Source of the DNA: Candidatus Obscuribacterales bacterium
Lineage (GTDB): Bacteria > Cyanobacteriota > Vampirovibrionia > Obscuribacterales > Obscuribacteraceae
Direction: 5' to 3'
NCBI GenBank assembly: GCA_020634035.1
Contig: JACKCM010000004.1
Coordinates: 62,001-126,000 of the forward strand
DNA: 64,000 nucleotides
Positions 36,586 through 46,188 of the stretch are shown piece after piece. The translations under genes and the position numbers were made by a program. Below the pieces are notes generated by a model. The model worked only from the letters and a program-made list of their open reading frames with translations. It had not been told where the DNA came from and made no database searches. Within the stretch, counting starts at the first letter, position 1. Each line of letters begins with the position of its first letter.

Positions 36586-37419
36586 ATGAGTCCAGCAAAA
36601 GGGGTATCGCCCGTGACCGTGTTCGAGAATTTTAGCAATCAGAGCGTAGAGGCGCCCACGGCTCCGCCCTTGCAAATAGAGGTGTCGGACAGTAGAGCCG
36701 CCCAGAGACCTTCTGCTAAAGCCAGCTCGGATTTCGATTATCGGGGCATACCCGGCTATGTTACCGGCTGGGGCATCGGTCGCGAAAGAATGCCTTCCAT
36801 AAATGGTGGAGAGGAGCGAGGCGAGGGCAAGCCCTATTTCCGCGAGCTGCCCGGCGTCGACCTGCCCGAAAATACCGCCGGCGCTCTCAAAGCGATAGAG
36901 TCCCTTGAGAAATCCGGCAATGTCCCGGATTATATTCGCAGCATGCCGCGCTTCAGAGGCTGGGTCGCCGGTGCCGACCGCAATTATGCCGAGACCGAGC
37001 GTCGCGTGGAGAGCCGACTGACCCAGATGCAGCCCCAGTTAGAATGGTACCGGCGCGATATGCTCTCTGCCGGGCGCGACTTTCAGCTTGCGCTGGGCAA
37101 ATTGCCTGCCGCAGAACGCGCCCGGGTGGTGGATAACCTTATGGCAGGGGAGGACGTTAAAAAAGCCGCCGCCGGTCATCCTGATGTTATCAAAGCCCAT
37201 GAAGGCAGACAGGCAGTATTCGAGAAGTACAAGCCGACTTTTAATGCGGTGCGCGACTTAAATATAGAGACCCATTCAGCCCATTTAGACCGGCTCTACA
37301 CCAGAATTATCTGTGGTCAGGCCATGGAGCGTGCCGGGGACGCTTCTAGCGCCAGACGTGTTTTTGACCAGGTGCGGGCTTTGCAAAGTGAAAACGTCCA
37401 CAAGTCTTTCTTTCGCTAG
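36586..37419 (+). CDS. Hypothetical protein
   Basis: 277 residues, no signal peptide. The first 75 residues look disordered (Pro/Ser/Ala-rich); GYVTGWGIGRERMP and a mostly helical, Arg/Ala-rich region follow. It is predicted soluble and acidic-basic mixed. I do not recognise the family. It lies 56 bases after the aldo/keto reductase and may be co-transcribed with it. Confidence 0.55.
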   Translation: MSPAKGVSPVTVFENFSNQSVEAPTAPPLQIEVSDSRAAQRPSAKASSDFDYRGIPGYVTGWGIGRERMPSINGGEERGEGKPYFRELPGVDLPENTAGALKAIESLEKSGNVPDYIRSMPRFRGWVAGADRNYAETERRVESRLTQMQPQLEWYRRDMLSAGRDFQLALGKLPAAERARVVDNLMAGEDVKKAAAGHPDVIKAHEGRQAVFEKYKPTFNAVRDLNIETHSAHLDRLYTRIICGQAMERAGDASSARRVFDQVRALQSENVHKSFFR

Positions 37420-37423
37420 GACG

Positions 37424-38089
37424 CTATAGTTCCGGTGTATAGACGAACTCGTCGCTGAAGGGCATGGTGCTTATGTCCGGCAGGTCTTCGGCAATGTTAT
37501 GAAGCTGCATCTCGCGGAACCATATTTTGAAGCGCACCCCGCGCAAAAGGAAAGTGCTGGTGTCTATCCACAGCTCGGCATCACCTGGCATATAGAGGTC
37601 GCCGCCCAGCACATGGCACTCGGCTCCTTCTAATACCTGGGTCTCTCGGTGTTCGAGATTTTCTATCAGGGCAGGCAATGAATTGCTGAATTGCTCAGGC
37701 ATCAGAATCTGAAGCGGATGCCAGCCCCAGATCGTTACGTTGTCATAGGCTTCAAGATCCAGTTCAGAGGCTCTCGATTTGTAAAAGGGTTTTTGCAGTA
37801 CACGCTTGCCGTCGGTATAAATCTCAGATACTCCGTCTTCGGAGGGCTCCCGGGCTTTGCTGAGCTGCTCTTCGAGATCTTCTTCGTCTTCGAACAGCCT
37901 CATGTCGCTATATTCAAAACGAAAGTTGTGGGGGCGCTCGAACCAGGTCGAGTAGTGATCCTCCTCGTTGCCATGGATCTTTATACATTTATCCTGGTAA
38001 GAATCGAGGGCAGCGTATGCTTGCTGCATCCTCCGCATCACTTGATCGGCGTTCATTTGATGGTTTTTGAGGTTACCTGTGTTTGACAT
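37424..38089 (-). CDS. LolA-like / DUF2092-type protein without signal peptide
   Basis: 221 residues. DQVMRRMQQAYAALDSYQDK and FERPHNFRFEYSD resemble outer-membrane lipoprotein-carrier (LolA/LppX) folds, followed by repeated beta strands and VLGGDLYMPGDAELWIDTSTFLLRG cut into shorter motifs (GDAELWIDTST, LLRGVRFKIW). Unlike usual family members there is no signal peptide, so it may be cytosolic. Function unknown. Confidence 0.5.
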   Translation of the reverse strand: MSNTGNLKNHQMNADQVMRRMQQAYAALDSYQDKCIKIHGNEEDHYSTWFERPHNFRFEYSDMRLFEDEEDLEEQLSKAREPSEDGVSEIYTDGKRVLQKPFYKSRASELDLEAYDNVTIWGWHPLQILMPEQFSNSLPALIENLEHRETQVLEGAECHVLGGDLYMPGDAELWIDTSTFLLRGVRFKIWFREMQLHNIAEDLPDISTMPFSDEFVYTPEL

Positions 38090-38211
38090 AAAAACCTTGC
38101 TTATTTATACCCCCGATCTACTTCTTTAGATCAGGTAGAGGCTTGAAATAGGCATAGGAAATTTTGCTCTTTGAATCCAGGCTGTAAAGTGATGCGGTGA
38201 GCCAGGGGGCG

Positions 38212-40560
38212 CTATTGCTGGGGCTCCAGCGGGGTGAGCAGTTCGTCTTCCATCAGGCTGCCCCGTTCTACCAGGGGGATGTTCTCCATCAGCATATCGC
38301 CCATCTCTTTTCGGTCGAGGTCGTTGTCGTTTTCGATGTCTTCCGCCCGGCCGACTTTGCCGAGGCGCCGATTCAGGAAATTCTCTAACTTATTGAAATA
38401 AATGTCGTGTTTATTCAGGGCTTTTTTATAGAAGTCCCGGGCTTTTTCTTTATCGCCGCTCAGTTCGGTTATCAGACCGGCGCGTGCTAGATTTTGCGAG
38501 GTGGCGCTTTGTTCTATGGACTCGTTAATATCTTTGAGGGCGAGGTCATAGTTGCGATTGACCTTGGCATGAAGCAGCCCCCGGGTCTCCAGGCAATGAC
38601 CTGTGCGTAGATAGCGCAGGGCGTTGGTGAAATCATCGAGGGCGGCTGCATAGTTCTCTCGACCCATATTAATTTGTCCTCGAAGATAGTGATAGTTGAA
38701 GACCCGGTCGTTGGAACGCAACAGAGTATCGACATCGGCAAGGGCTTGATCCAACTGTTTGTTCGCCAGAAAACACATTGCTCTCTCGTAGCGGCAGGAT
38801 GCACTGTTGGTGTTTTCTTTCAGTCCGGAGGTCAGTGTTTTGATACCACCTTCGATGCCGTCTTCTACGGTTCGCGCTTTGGCCAGCTCGACCCAGTATT
38901 CCGGCCAGGGACCGCCCAGCTTTCGGGCCGCTTCGTAGCTGGCGATAGATATTCTCGGTCCGAATTCGATGCCGGCGTTGGCGATGCCTCTTAGCACACC
39001 GGCGCCGAAGCCGGGTATGACAAACATGCTTGCCAGCCCGATAGTTGCGGTGACAAGAAGAGGTAAAAGAGATTTTTTTAGGGCAGTGTTTATAGAGATA
39101 GAAGCTGGTTGCAGCCCTTTGATACGGTTCCAGGCTCTGATGAAAACCTCGGCACCAAAGAATATGACTGCAAATATGGTGGCAACTACGGTTGTCGCAT
39201 AGTATATGTCGCCTAAGAATTTCAGCATCTCAATCATGGCATTGTCAGTTGAGAAATGCAGTGTCGCCGCTCGGACAATCACAAAGATAGAATTGATAGA
39301 GCCTATTAAAATGGCGGTGTAGAAGGATGTGTAGGCGAAAGTGTCCAGATGGTTGCATAGAACGGCGTTTTTAGAAAGAGAAAAACGCCAGAGCTTTCTT
39401 AAGGCGAATGGTATCAAAATCAAACCGAGCAGATTGAATAGAAAGAAAGTAAAACCACTTACACCCAGAGCCGTATCGGTATATTGGGCAACCTTGTTTA
39501 CGTTTGGCGTGAACATCAAGGTATTGGCTGCGAAAAAATAATTCACTAAGGTGACCGCAATCAGAAGTTGTCCTTTATAAGGTCTTGGATCGCCTATCTG
39601 TTTGCGCGGTTTTATCTTCTTGCCCGATGAGATCTTGTCCAGATCATCGAGCAGGTCGCGGCTGTCTCTGTAGCGAAAAGCCGGCACTTTTTCCAGGCAC
39701 GATGTAATTACTGCATCTAGCTGACGAGCAGCCGGATCCTTTTTCAACTTCCTGCTCAGAGACGGCGGTTTCTTAGATTGGTGCTTCATGGCTAATGCCA
39801 CGGCGTTGGCTGCTTCAAAAGGAGGCTTGCCTGTGAGGGCTTCAAAGATCATGCAGCCTATCGAATAGATATCCGACTGCGGAGACACCGCTTCGCCCAG
39901 ACATTGCTCTGGGCTCATATAGGCCGGGGTGCCGACCATGGCACTGGTGGCGGTTATAGCCGCGGTTTTTGATCCGTCTTCATCCAACAGCTTCATGATG
40001 CCGAAGTCGAGGATCTTTACCGAGGGATAGGCTTCGTCTATATTCTCGACGATGATGTTAGAGGGCTTCAGATCTCGGTGCAGGATGCCGTTATTGTGCG
40101 CATATTCAAGACCGCTGAGGATCTCCATAAAGAGATTCACCGTCTTTTCTGCGGTCAGACTGCCTCTCTCTTTTAGTATCTCATCCAGGGTCTGGCCTTT
40201 GCCCAGCTCCATCACCAGATAGGGTGCACCTAGAGCTGTGGTGCCGGAGTTATAGACACTGATTATGTAGGGATGGTCTAAAGAAGCCAGATGGGCGGCT
40301 TCCTGTTCGAAGCGTTTTCTGGCGGCGCTGTCGTGGAGCAAATCTTGAGCCATGAGCTTTATAGCCACGGTCATGCCGTTTTCTTTGTCCCGGGCTTGAT
40401 AGACTGCGCCCATGCCTCCCCTGGCTATTTTGCCGAGGACTTCATAGCGATCGGGCAGACCCAGAGATGCAGTCTCTTCAAGACCTTCAGTTTCGACCAG
40501 GCGGGTTTTGTCTGCTTCTCTAATTATCGCTTCTTCTTTCTCTTGGAAATCTTCGCTCAA
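38212..40560 (-). CDS. Ser/Thr kinase with membrane segments and TPRs
   Basis: 782 residues. The kinase domain (about 35-300) has GKIARGGMGAVYQ, VAIKLMA, HRDLKPSNIIV, DFGIMKL and GTPAYMSPEQC. About four to six membrane segments lie between 330 and 530 and TPRs between about 585 and 725 (RYERAMCFLANKQLDQALAD, LARAGLITELSGDKEKARDF). No zinc knuckle. TPRs probably lie outside the kinase and recruit partners. The start ATG is 35 bases after the next gene's stop in the same strand order. Confidence 0.85.
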   Translation of the reverse strand: MSEDFQEKEEAIIREADKTRLVETEGLEETASLGLPDRYEVLGKIARGGMGAVYQARDKENGMTVAIKLMAQDLLHDSAARKRFEQEAAHLASLDHPYIISVYNSGTTALGAPYLVMELGKGQTLDEILKERGSLTAEKTVNLFMEILSGLEYAHNNGILHRDLKPSNIIVENIDEAYPSVKILDFGIMKLLDEDGSKTAAITATSAMVGTPAYMSPEQCLGEAVSPQSDIYSIGCMIFEALTGKPPFEAANAVALAMKHQSKKPPSLSRKLKKDPAARQLDAVITSCLEKVPAFRYRDSRDLLDDLDKISSGKKIKPRKQIGDPRPYKGQLLIAVTLVNYFFAANTLMFTPNVNKVAQYTDTALGVSGFTFFLFNLLGLILIPFALRKLWRFSLSKNAVLCNHLDTFAYTSFYTAILIGSINSIFVIVRAATLHFSTDNAMIEMLKFLGDIYYATTVVATIFAVIFFGAEVFIRAWNRIKGLQPASISINTALKKSLLPLLVTATIGLASMFVIPGFGAGVLRGIANAGIEFGPRISIASYEAARKLGGPWPEYWVELAKARTVEDGIEGGIKTLTSGLKENTNSASCRYERAMCFLANKQLDQALADVDTLLRSNDRVFNYHYLRGQINMGRENYAAALDDFTNALRYLRTGHCLETRGLLHAKVNRNYDLALKDINESIEQSATSQNLARAGLITELSGDKEKARDFYKKALNKHDIYFNKLENFLNRRLGKVGRAEDIENDNDLDRKEMGDMLMENIPLVERGSLMEDELLTPLEPQQ

Positions 40561-40595
40561 ACTTCTGGCTCTACTGTTGGTTGTACGGAGCTATT

Positions 40596-42833
40596 TTATC
40601 GTCTCTTGAAGTGAATAAGCTTTTTATCCATATCTATCGTATATTGCCATCCGTGATAAAAAGCCTGGCCCAGCAAGGGAAGTCCTTTGGTTCCTCTCTC
40701 CTCGTCCGAGACATGGATTCTAGCGTTGAACTGCTCTATAGGACCGAGTTTCATTTTGCGGGCGTAGGCAATGCGTGATGTGCCGGAGCCGGACGCACCG
40801 CTGGTGGTGGTGACTGCCGCGTCATCAGGTATGGGTATTCCCATTAGCTTGGCTTGTTCTCTGCCATTGAGAGCCAGGGCTGCATCGGTGGTATGACCGG
40901 TATCGAACATCACCGGGAATTTTTTGCCGTTCACTTCTAGATCTACGACTATCCTGTTGCCCTGCTCGCGAAACGTAAACGGAACACTATAGCGGCTGCT
41001 CGACGCCGTATTCGTATATGTAGATGATGCCTGATCTTTTGTAAAATGAATAGATTTGCCACCATAGTCTATGGTGTAGGTATAGCCTTTCCAGAACTCC
41101 TGACCGAGCAACGGCGTGTCTCTGTCGTTGTCCAGAACGAGTATGGGAATACCCCGGCGGACTATAGAGCCGACTTGCATGTCGACCTTGTATTCCCAGC
41201 AATCTACTTTTTGGCTGTTGGAAGAGCCGCCGATTTTTTCTGCTTTTCTTCTATCTGGTTGGGGCAATCCGAGCTCTTTCAGGTGGGAGAGGCTGAAATA
41301 GCCGGCAAGCGGTGCCCCGGTATCGAAGAGCATCTCCATGGAGCGTCCATTAATTCTGCCATCGACCAGCATTCTGGTGCTGCCGCCGGAATTTTTGAAA
41401 TAGACCCTCGCCTGTTGAGGCATTGTATCTCTAGCTGTTGAGCGTCCGGATTCGTTACTTTTGCTGCCACCACTTCTTCTTGCATTGCCGGCGGCTCCTT
41501 TAGAAGAACTTGCTCTGTGAGAAGAGTTCGACATGCTGCCGATTATGGCATCGGAATGGGGCGCCGAGGCGCTGGCTGCCGCTGCGTTGACACTGGCGGC
41601 GTAGGATGGGTCGAGCTTCATGAGAATGGCGCTGGATTTGTTGCCCAGGTCCGAGCCTGGCGCCACCAGCACGACTCTTTTGTAGAGGGTGATCGCCTTT
41701 TGAGTCTGCCCCAGTTGATGGGCACACAGGGCGGCGTAATAATAGGACTTTTCGTCTCTGGGATTCGCTTTGAGAGCGTCATAGAAGAGAGTGAGCGCTT
41801 GCTGATAGTTTTTGGCGCGATAGGCATCCACCCCGGCGGCATAGCCGCTCTTGGCGCCCATGGCCTGTTGTGGGCCAAGAGCGGATACGCTCATCAGAAT
41901 CAGGATCGAGAGCAGGAGGCTTTTAGATTTCCCTTTTTTAGATTTTGCCTTTTTCTCTTTCTCTTTCTTCTGGTTATCCTGCTTAGTTTTGCTCATCGGT
42001 TCATCTGTCAGTTCTGTTTCCAGCCATGACATATCCTCCGCCGACAGGCGTTTTTCTGCATTTTCGAGCAGTTTCTTGGCCCGGCTCTTTTTGCCCTGGG
42101 TGCGCTCCAGCGAAATCAGTCCGGCAAAGAGATCTCTATCGGGCAGCGTTTCGAGAACGCGCTCAGCCACTGCTTTTGCCTTGTCTTCGTTTTCTGTGAT
42201 CAGGAGCAGACGATATAAATCTATCGTCGATGTGACCAGATTGCTCTTGATGAAATCTTGCATTACCTTGGTCTTTTCCGGATCTTCTTTGAAGTATGGC
42301 GCGAACTGTTCTGACTCATACTGAGCCAGCGTTCTGAGCAGCCACTTTCCTCTTTTGTTCAGGCAGTCAGTTATCAATTCCGATTCGCCGTCTTCTAAAT
42401 ACAGTTCTAGATTGCGACTTACAACAAGCTCCTTGAGATCTTGGTCTAGCATCTTTTTCTTAGAGAGTTTCTTTGTCACCTTGACACTGCGCTCGGGCTC
42501 TTTCAGATAGTCGTTGAGCGCAACCCACTCCATGAAAATGGCATAGTCCCGGGTACCTTCGAAAATGAGCTCTTCTCTTACATTGCGCCTCACTTGCAAA
42601 GCTTCTCGCGCGGGCGGATGATGCTCCGCCAACTGGGCTATCTCTGCCGGGATATAGGACAGGCGCACTCCTTCCCAGCCCGGTACCAGGTGCCCGTTGT
42701 CAAAGGCGTATAGATATGGTTCCAGAGCCTCGGCATATTTTTTCTCTGCATAGAGCTTGCGCCCGCGTTCAAAAGCCTTCTTGGCTTTTTGGGTGATTTC
42801 CAGGCGATCGTTCTCCGAGAGAGTAGCATTCAT
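40596..42833 (-). CDS. Fusion: cytosolic helical domain, membrane anchor, TPR, double retropepsin
   Basis: 745 residues. The first 280 are a TPR-like helical domain that matches the stand-alone protein at 42921-43829 (PAREALQVRRNVREEL against PAREALSERRDLKESL). A Lys-rich linker and one membrane segment (about 305-326, LLLSILILMSVSALG) follow, then one TPR, a Ser/Ala linker and two retropepsin units with FDTGAPLAG, FDTGHTTDA, LLGQEFW and LLGQAFY. The second part matches 9240-10508. An in-frame ATG at 41996 could start a separate protease, but it has no good ribosome-binding site and no stop separates the parts. Confidence 0.8.
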   Translation of the reverse strand: MNATLSENDRLEITQKAKKAFERGRKLYAEKKYAEALEPYLYAFDNGHLVPGWEGVRLSYIPAEIAQLAEHHPPAREALQVRRNVREELIFEGTRDYAIFMEWVALNDYLKEPERSVKVTKKLSKKKMLDQDLKELVVSRNLELYLEDGESELITDCLNKRGKWLLRTLAQYESEQFAPYFKEDPEKTKVMQDFIKSNLVTSTIDLYRLLLITENEDKAKAVAERVLETLPDRDLFAGLISLERTQGKKSRAKKLLENAEKRLSAEDMSWLETELTDEPMSKTKQDNQKKEKEKKAKSKKGKSKSLLLSILILMSVSALGPQQAMGAKSGYAAGVDAYRAKNYQQALTLFYDALKANPRDEKSYYYAALCAHQLGQTQKAITLYKRVVLVAPGSDLGNKSSAILMKLDPSYAASVNAAAASASAPHSDAIIGSMSNSSHRASSSKGAAGNARRSGGSKSNESGRSTARDTMPQQARVYFKNSGGSTRMLVDGRINGRSMEMLFDTGAPLAGYFSLSHLKELGLPQPDRRKAEKIGGSSNSQKVDCWEYKVDMQVGSIVRRGIPILVLDNDRDTPLLGQEFWKGYTYTIDYGGKSIHFTKDQASSTYTNTASSSRYSVPFTFREQGNRIVVDLEVNGKKFPVMFDTGHTTDAALALNGREQAKLMGIPIPDDAAVTTTSGASGSGTSRIAYARKMKLGPIEQFNARIHVSDEERGTKGLPLLGQAFYHGWQYTIDMDKKLIHFKRR

Positions 42834-42920
42834 AATAGGATCTCGATTGTGTAATATAGAAATTAAGATTCCACATTATTGCACCCATGAACCGCTACAA
42901 GGATGTAAGGAGCTAGTTCT

Positions 42921-43829
42921 TTGGAGATTTCCAGTTTAAGAGAGAGAGCCGGCGCCAGCTCCGCCGGAGAGAAAAAACGAAACCGACTGGAAGCAGAAGC
43001 GCAACATCTTATAGAAGAGAAGCGTTATAAAAAAGCTTTGAAGAAATTGCTAGAGGCTTACGATAGCAGGCAGCCAGGTCGGTCGGATCAATCTATCTAT
43101 TTAATTGAAGAACTTTCAGTTGTCTACGAGCCGGCTAGAGAAGCTCTGTCAGAGCGGCGCGATTTGAAAGAATCGCTCGTCCTGTCGGGCAAGGCGGATC
43201 GTATGGTGGTTTCGGACTGGGTTGAACTAAACGAGTCGCTGAATGAAAATGAGCGCATTTTTACGGTCTACAAAAAGGTCCGCAAGAAGAAAAGTACTAA
43301 AAAAGTTGCCGAAAGCCTGCTCTATCATGTCTGGAAAAAGCTTGTGAAAAGGGGCGACTACACTGAGCTGGTGCCTTATTTCAATAGAGTGGTCTCCGAA
43401 CTGTTTTTTACCGCTTCGATATACGAGGGGGAGCAGCTTTTCTCTTCGGGAAGAAAAAAGGTTGGTTCCAAGAGTTTCCAGGCCTTCGAAAGACAACTTC
43501 AGTTGGATAGACTTGCCGAAGATGGGCCTCTCATTTTTGAGTTGGCTCTCGGGCTTGGTCAAGAGCCTGCTGCCCGGGCGGTGGCGTCACGTATCCTAAA
43601 ATTGAAGAGTGGCTCGAAGGTCTATGCTGCTCTGGTGAAGCATGCCATCAAAGCTGGTGCCGATGATGTAGCGAAAGATTATTTCAAAGAGGCAAAGCGA
43701 AAGTTATCTAAAGAGAAATTCACCACTGTTGAAAAAGCATTGAAGAAAGCGCTTCAGAAAAGAGACGAACAAAAACGTGATCTCGATCAAAAGAAGGAAA
43801 AGCCTAAGAAAGGGTCCCGACGCCGTTAG
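42921..43829 (+). CDS. Helical-repeat protein related to the N-terminus of 40596-42833
   Basis: 302 residues from TTG 42921 with a perfect AAGGAG 7 bases upstream, which decides the start. It is basic (many Lys/Arg in the last 30 residues) and helical-repeat-like: KKALKKLLEAYDS, AREALSERRDLK and WVELNESLNENER are also present in modified form in the N-terminal domain encoded divergently at 42833. Divergent duplicates 87 bases apart. Function unknown. Confidence 0.7.
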   Translation: MEISSLRERAGASSAGEKKRNRLEAEAQHLIEEKRYKKALKKLLEAYDSRQPGRSDQSIYLIEELSVVYEPAREALSERRDLKESLVLSGKADRMVVSDWVELNESLNENERIFTVYKKVRKKKSTKKVAESLLYHVWKKLVKRGDYTELVPYFNRVVSELFFTASIYEGEQLFSSGRKKVGSKSFQAFERQLQLDRLAEDGPLIFELALGLGQEPAARAVASRILKLKSGSKVYAALVKHAIKAGADDVAKDYFKEAKRKLSKEKFTTVEKALKKALQKRDEQKRDLDQKKEKPKKGSRRR

Positions 43830-43831
43830 TT

Positions 43832-45526
43832 TCAGTCACCGAACATGTCCAGCACTTGCTGTACTTTCTCATCTCTGTCATTCTGGATTCCCTTATCTGC
43901 CTCTACGATGCATCCTCTGGTCAATCTGCGAAATTTTTCTATGCCGCTGTCTGTGAGTCCCGAGAATCTTGAGATATGGATTTTTTTCAAGTTTGGCATT
44001 CCGGATAGCTTCAGCAAACCTTGATCATCCAAATTGACTCCTCTGACTTCGAGTTTCTCTAAATTAGAAAGAGACTTCAGGGGCTCCAGGTCTGCCGCAG
44101 AGATATTCGTTAGTCCGTCCAGCTCCAGTTTGACCAGGCTCGTTACCTTGGCTAAGGATGCTATACCTTTCGGTGACAGGCTGGTAAAGGAAGCTCCAAG
44201 ATTTTTCAGCTTCGTGAAAGCTGAGATCGCCTGCGCACCGGCGTCATCGAAATTTGTCTGACCGACTTTCAGGCAAGTAGCTTGATCTAGCATGCCTAAA
44301 TCAGCACAATTCTTGAATACTACATTTTTAAATTCGAATCGAGTCCGTCCACTGTTTCTGAGCAGATCTATGACTTTCCGGTCCACCGTACAAGACAGTA
44401 CCTCAATCGATTCGTCCTTCGGTAGAACCTCCAGGTCGTGCTTTAATTGAACAATCGTTTCAATATCGGTATTAAATATGGCACTGCGTGGTGAAGGTAC
44501 TTTTGTTTCTATCGGTTTGAGATTGCTCAGATAAAAGTAGGTAATGCCACCGACGAGAATCAGCACAACTATAACTATTGCAGAGAATTTTAAAAGCGAT
44601 CCGGATTGAGCCTTGTCGAGACTTCTGTCCGAAGGAATTGATTGCTCGATATCTTCCTGGGAAGACTCTTGCAACTTGTCGATCAAGTCTTCAAGTTGTC
44701 GAATCACTTCTTCCATGGTCTGATAGCGATTGTCGGGTGATTTCTCCAGGCATTTTGCCACCAGCTCCACCAGCGCTTCCGGGTAGGGCTCTTGTTCGCG
44801 TCCTTCGTTTATGGATGGTGCAAGATTGAACTGGTGCATATTAATGGTGTCAAGAGCGGTATCACCCTGAAATGGCGGATAGTGAGCAAGGCATTCGTAG
44901 AGTATGCATCCCAGAGAGTAAATATCTGAGCGCTGATCAATATCTTGACCCTTGATCTGCTCGGGGCACATGTATAATGGGCTGCCGACGATGGCGTTGG
45001 TTCTGGTCAGATCGCCCCCTGCTCCTTCGGCATCGGCGATTTTGGCGATGCCGAAATCTATCACTTTGACCAGATCGCTGCCGTCTTCATCTTCAGAGAT
45101 AATTATGTTTGCGGGCTTTAAATCTCTGTGAATGACGTTGTTCTGGTGGGCGTGGTTCATGCCGGCTACTATCTGGCGAAATATTTCGAGGACGAGAGTA
45201 AGAGGGATGTTGTCCTGATCTTGAATCAGCTCTTTCAGAGTTTTGCCTTCCACATAGTCCATCACCAGGTAGGCTTCATTGTTGTCGGTGATGCCGAAGT
45301 CCATGATCTCGACAAGATTATTGTGCTTCAGTCTGCCTGCGGCTTTGGCTTCTTGCTGAAATCGCTGGAAGGCGACAGGATCTGAACCTGCAACATCGCT
45401 CGCCAGAACTTTGACCGCAACGGTTTTATCCAGATTCTTGTCGAGGGCTTTAAACACGGCGCCCATCCCGCCCTGACCGAGGGACTTGAGGATTTTGTAT
45501 TTATCCGGTAGATCAGGCGCTTTCAT
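43832..45526 (-). CDS. Ser/Thr kinase with membrane segment and leucine-rich repeats
   Basis: 564 residues. Kinase domain at about 9-275: LGQGGMGAVFKA, VAVKVLA, HRDLKPANIII, DFGIAKI, GSPLYMCPEQ. One membrane segment near 305-328 (FSAIVIVVLILVGGITYFY), then an outside domain with leucine-rich repeats (about 385-545: LKNLGASFTSLSPKG, LVKLELDGLTNIS, LEKLEVRGVNLDD). No zinc knuckle. The extracytosolic LRRs may sense envelope ligands and signal to the inside kinase. Confidence 0.88.
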   Translation of the reverse strand: MKAPDLPDKYKILKSLGQGGMGAVFKALDKNLDKTVAVKVLASDVAGSDPVAFQRFQQEAKAAGRLKHNNLVEIMDFGITDNNEAYLVMDYVEGKTLKELIQDQDNIPLTLVLEIFRQIVAGMNHAHQNNVIHRDLKPANIIISEDEDGSDLVKVIDFGIAKIADAEGAGGDLTRTNAIVGSPLYMCPEQIKGQDIDQRSDIYSLGCILYECLAHYPPFQGDTALDTINMHQFNLAPSINEGREQEPYPEALVELVAKCLEKSPDNRYQTMEEVIRQLEDLIDKLQESSQEDIEQSIPSDRSLDKAQSGSLLKFSAIVIVVLILVGGITYFYLSNLKPIETKVPSPRSAIFNTDIETIVQLKHDLEVLPKDESIEVLSCTVDRKVIDLLRNSGRTRFEFKNVVFKNCADLGMLDQATCLKVGQTNFDDAGAQAISAFTKLKNLGASFTSLSPKGIASLAKVTSLVKLELDGLTNISAADLEPLKSLSNLEKLEVRGVNLDDQGLLKLSGMPNLKKIHISRFSGLTDSGIEKFRRLTRGCIVEADKGIQNDRDEKVQQVLDMFGD

Positions 45527-45606
45527 GGTTGGCTTATTTTACCCCTTGCAAGTAAAATGATCTAATTGACCAGCGTTTCTCGGACCTATTTGGGGGCAGA
45601 AAGACA

Positions 45607-46179
45607 ATGTTGTTCTTCGGTTGGTTCGCAATTATTGCAGGGGTGCTTGCATCTCTTGTTGTGACGGGCTGGTGGTTGTACAGCCGCAAGAAAAAGTTCA
45701 GCCAGCTAACCAGCGTCTCGGTTCCCCTGTGCATTGTCCTTACTCTGGCTGGAGCCGGTTTTCAGAGTGGCGATCTGGGTTTGCTCATAACTTCTGCGCT
45801 GGTGTTTTGTTTCAGTACCTGGGTTTTATCCATAGCCATTCTCAGCGAGTGCGATGAGCCGATAGTGAAGAAAAGGCAGGGCTTTGTTTGGATTCAGGTG
45901 GCTGCTCAGATAGGCTGGTTGGTATTGTCGGTAGGCTTGTTTCCGGATTACTATGTACCTGCTCTCAATCATCCGATCTTTCGAATTATATTCGTTGTTC
46001 TCTGTTTCTGGCAGGGTATCGGCATGATCTGGTATTTCATGCCCTGGAAGTTAGAGCGGAAATGGCTTTCTATAACAAGCATGTTCGTATACTTTCTGGT
46101 TTTTGTTTTGCCCGTTATTCTGGCGATGCTGCTGGGTCCGGTTATAGCGAGCCAGCCACTACTGATTTCATCTCTATAG
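45607..46179 (+). CDS. Polytopic membrane protein
   Basis: 190 residues with six hydrophobic segments (about 3-24, 37-53, 58-82, 94-112, 123-143, 154-178) separated by short Lys/Arg loops. Diverges from the kinase gene at 45526 and converges on the nitrilase gene. No recognised motif. Confidence 0.65.
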   Translation: MLFFGWFAIIAGVLASLVVTGWWLYSRKKKFSQLTSVSVPLCIVLTLAGAGFQSGDLGLLITSALVFCFSTWVLSIAILSECDEPIVKKRQGFVWIQVAAQIGWLVLSVGLFPDYYVPALNHPIFRIIFVVLCFWQGIGMIWYFMPWKLERKWLSITSMFVYFLVFVLPVILAMLLGPVIASQPLLISSL

Positions 46180-46188
46180 ATAGACAGT

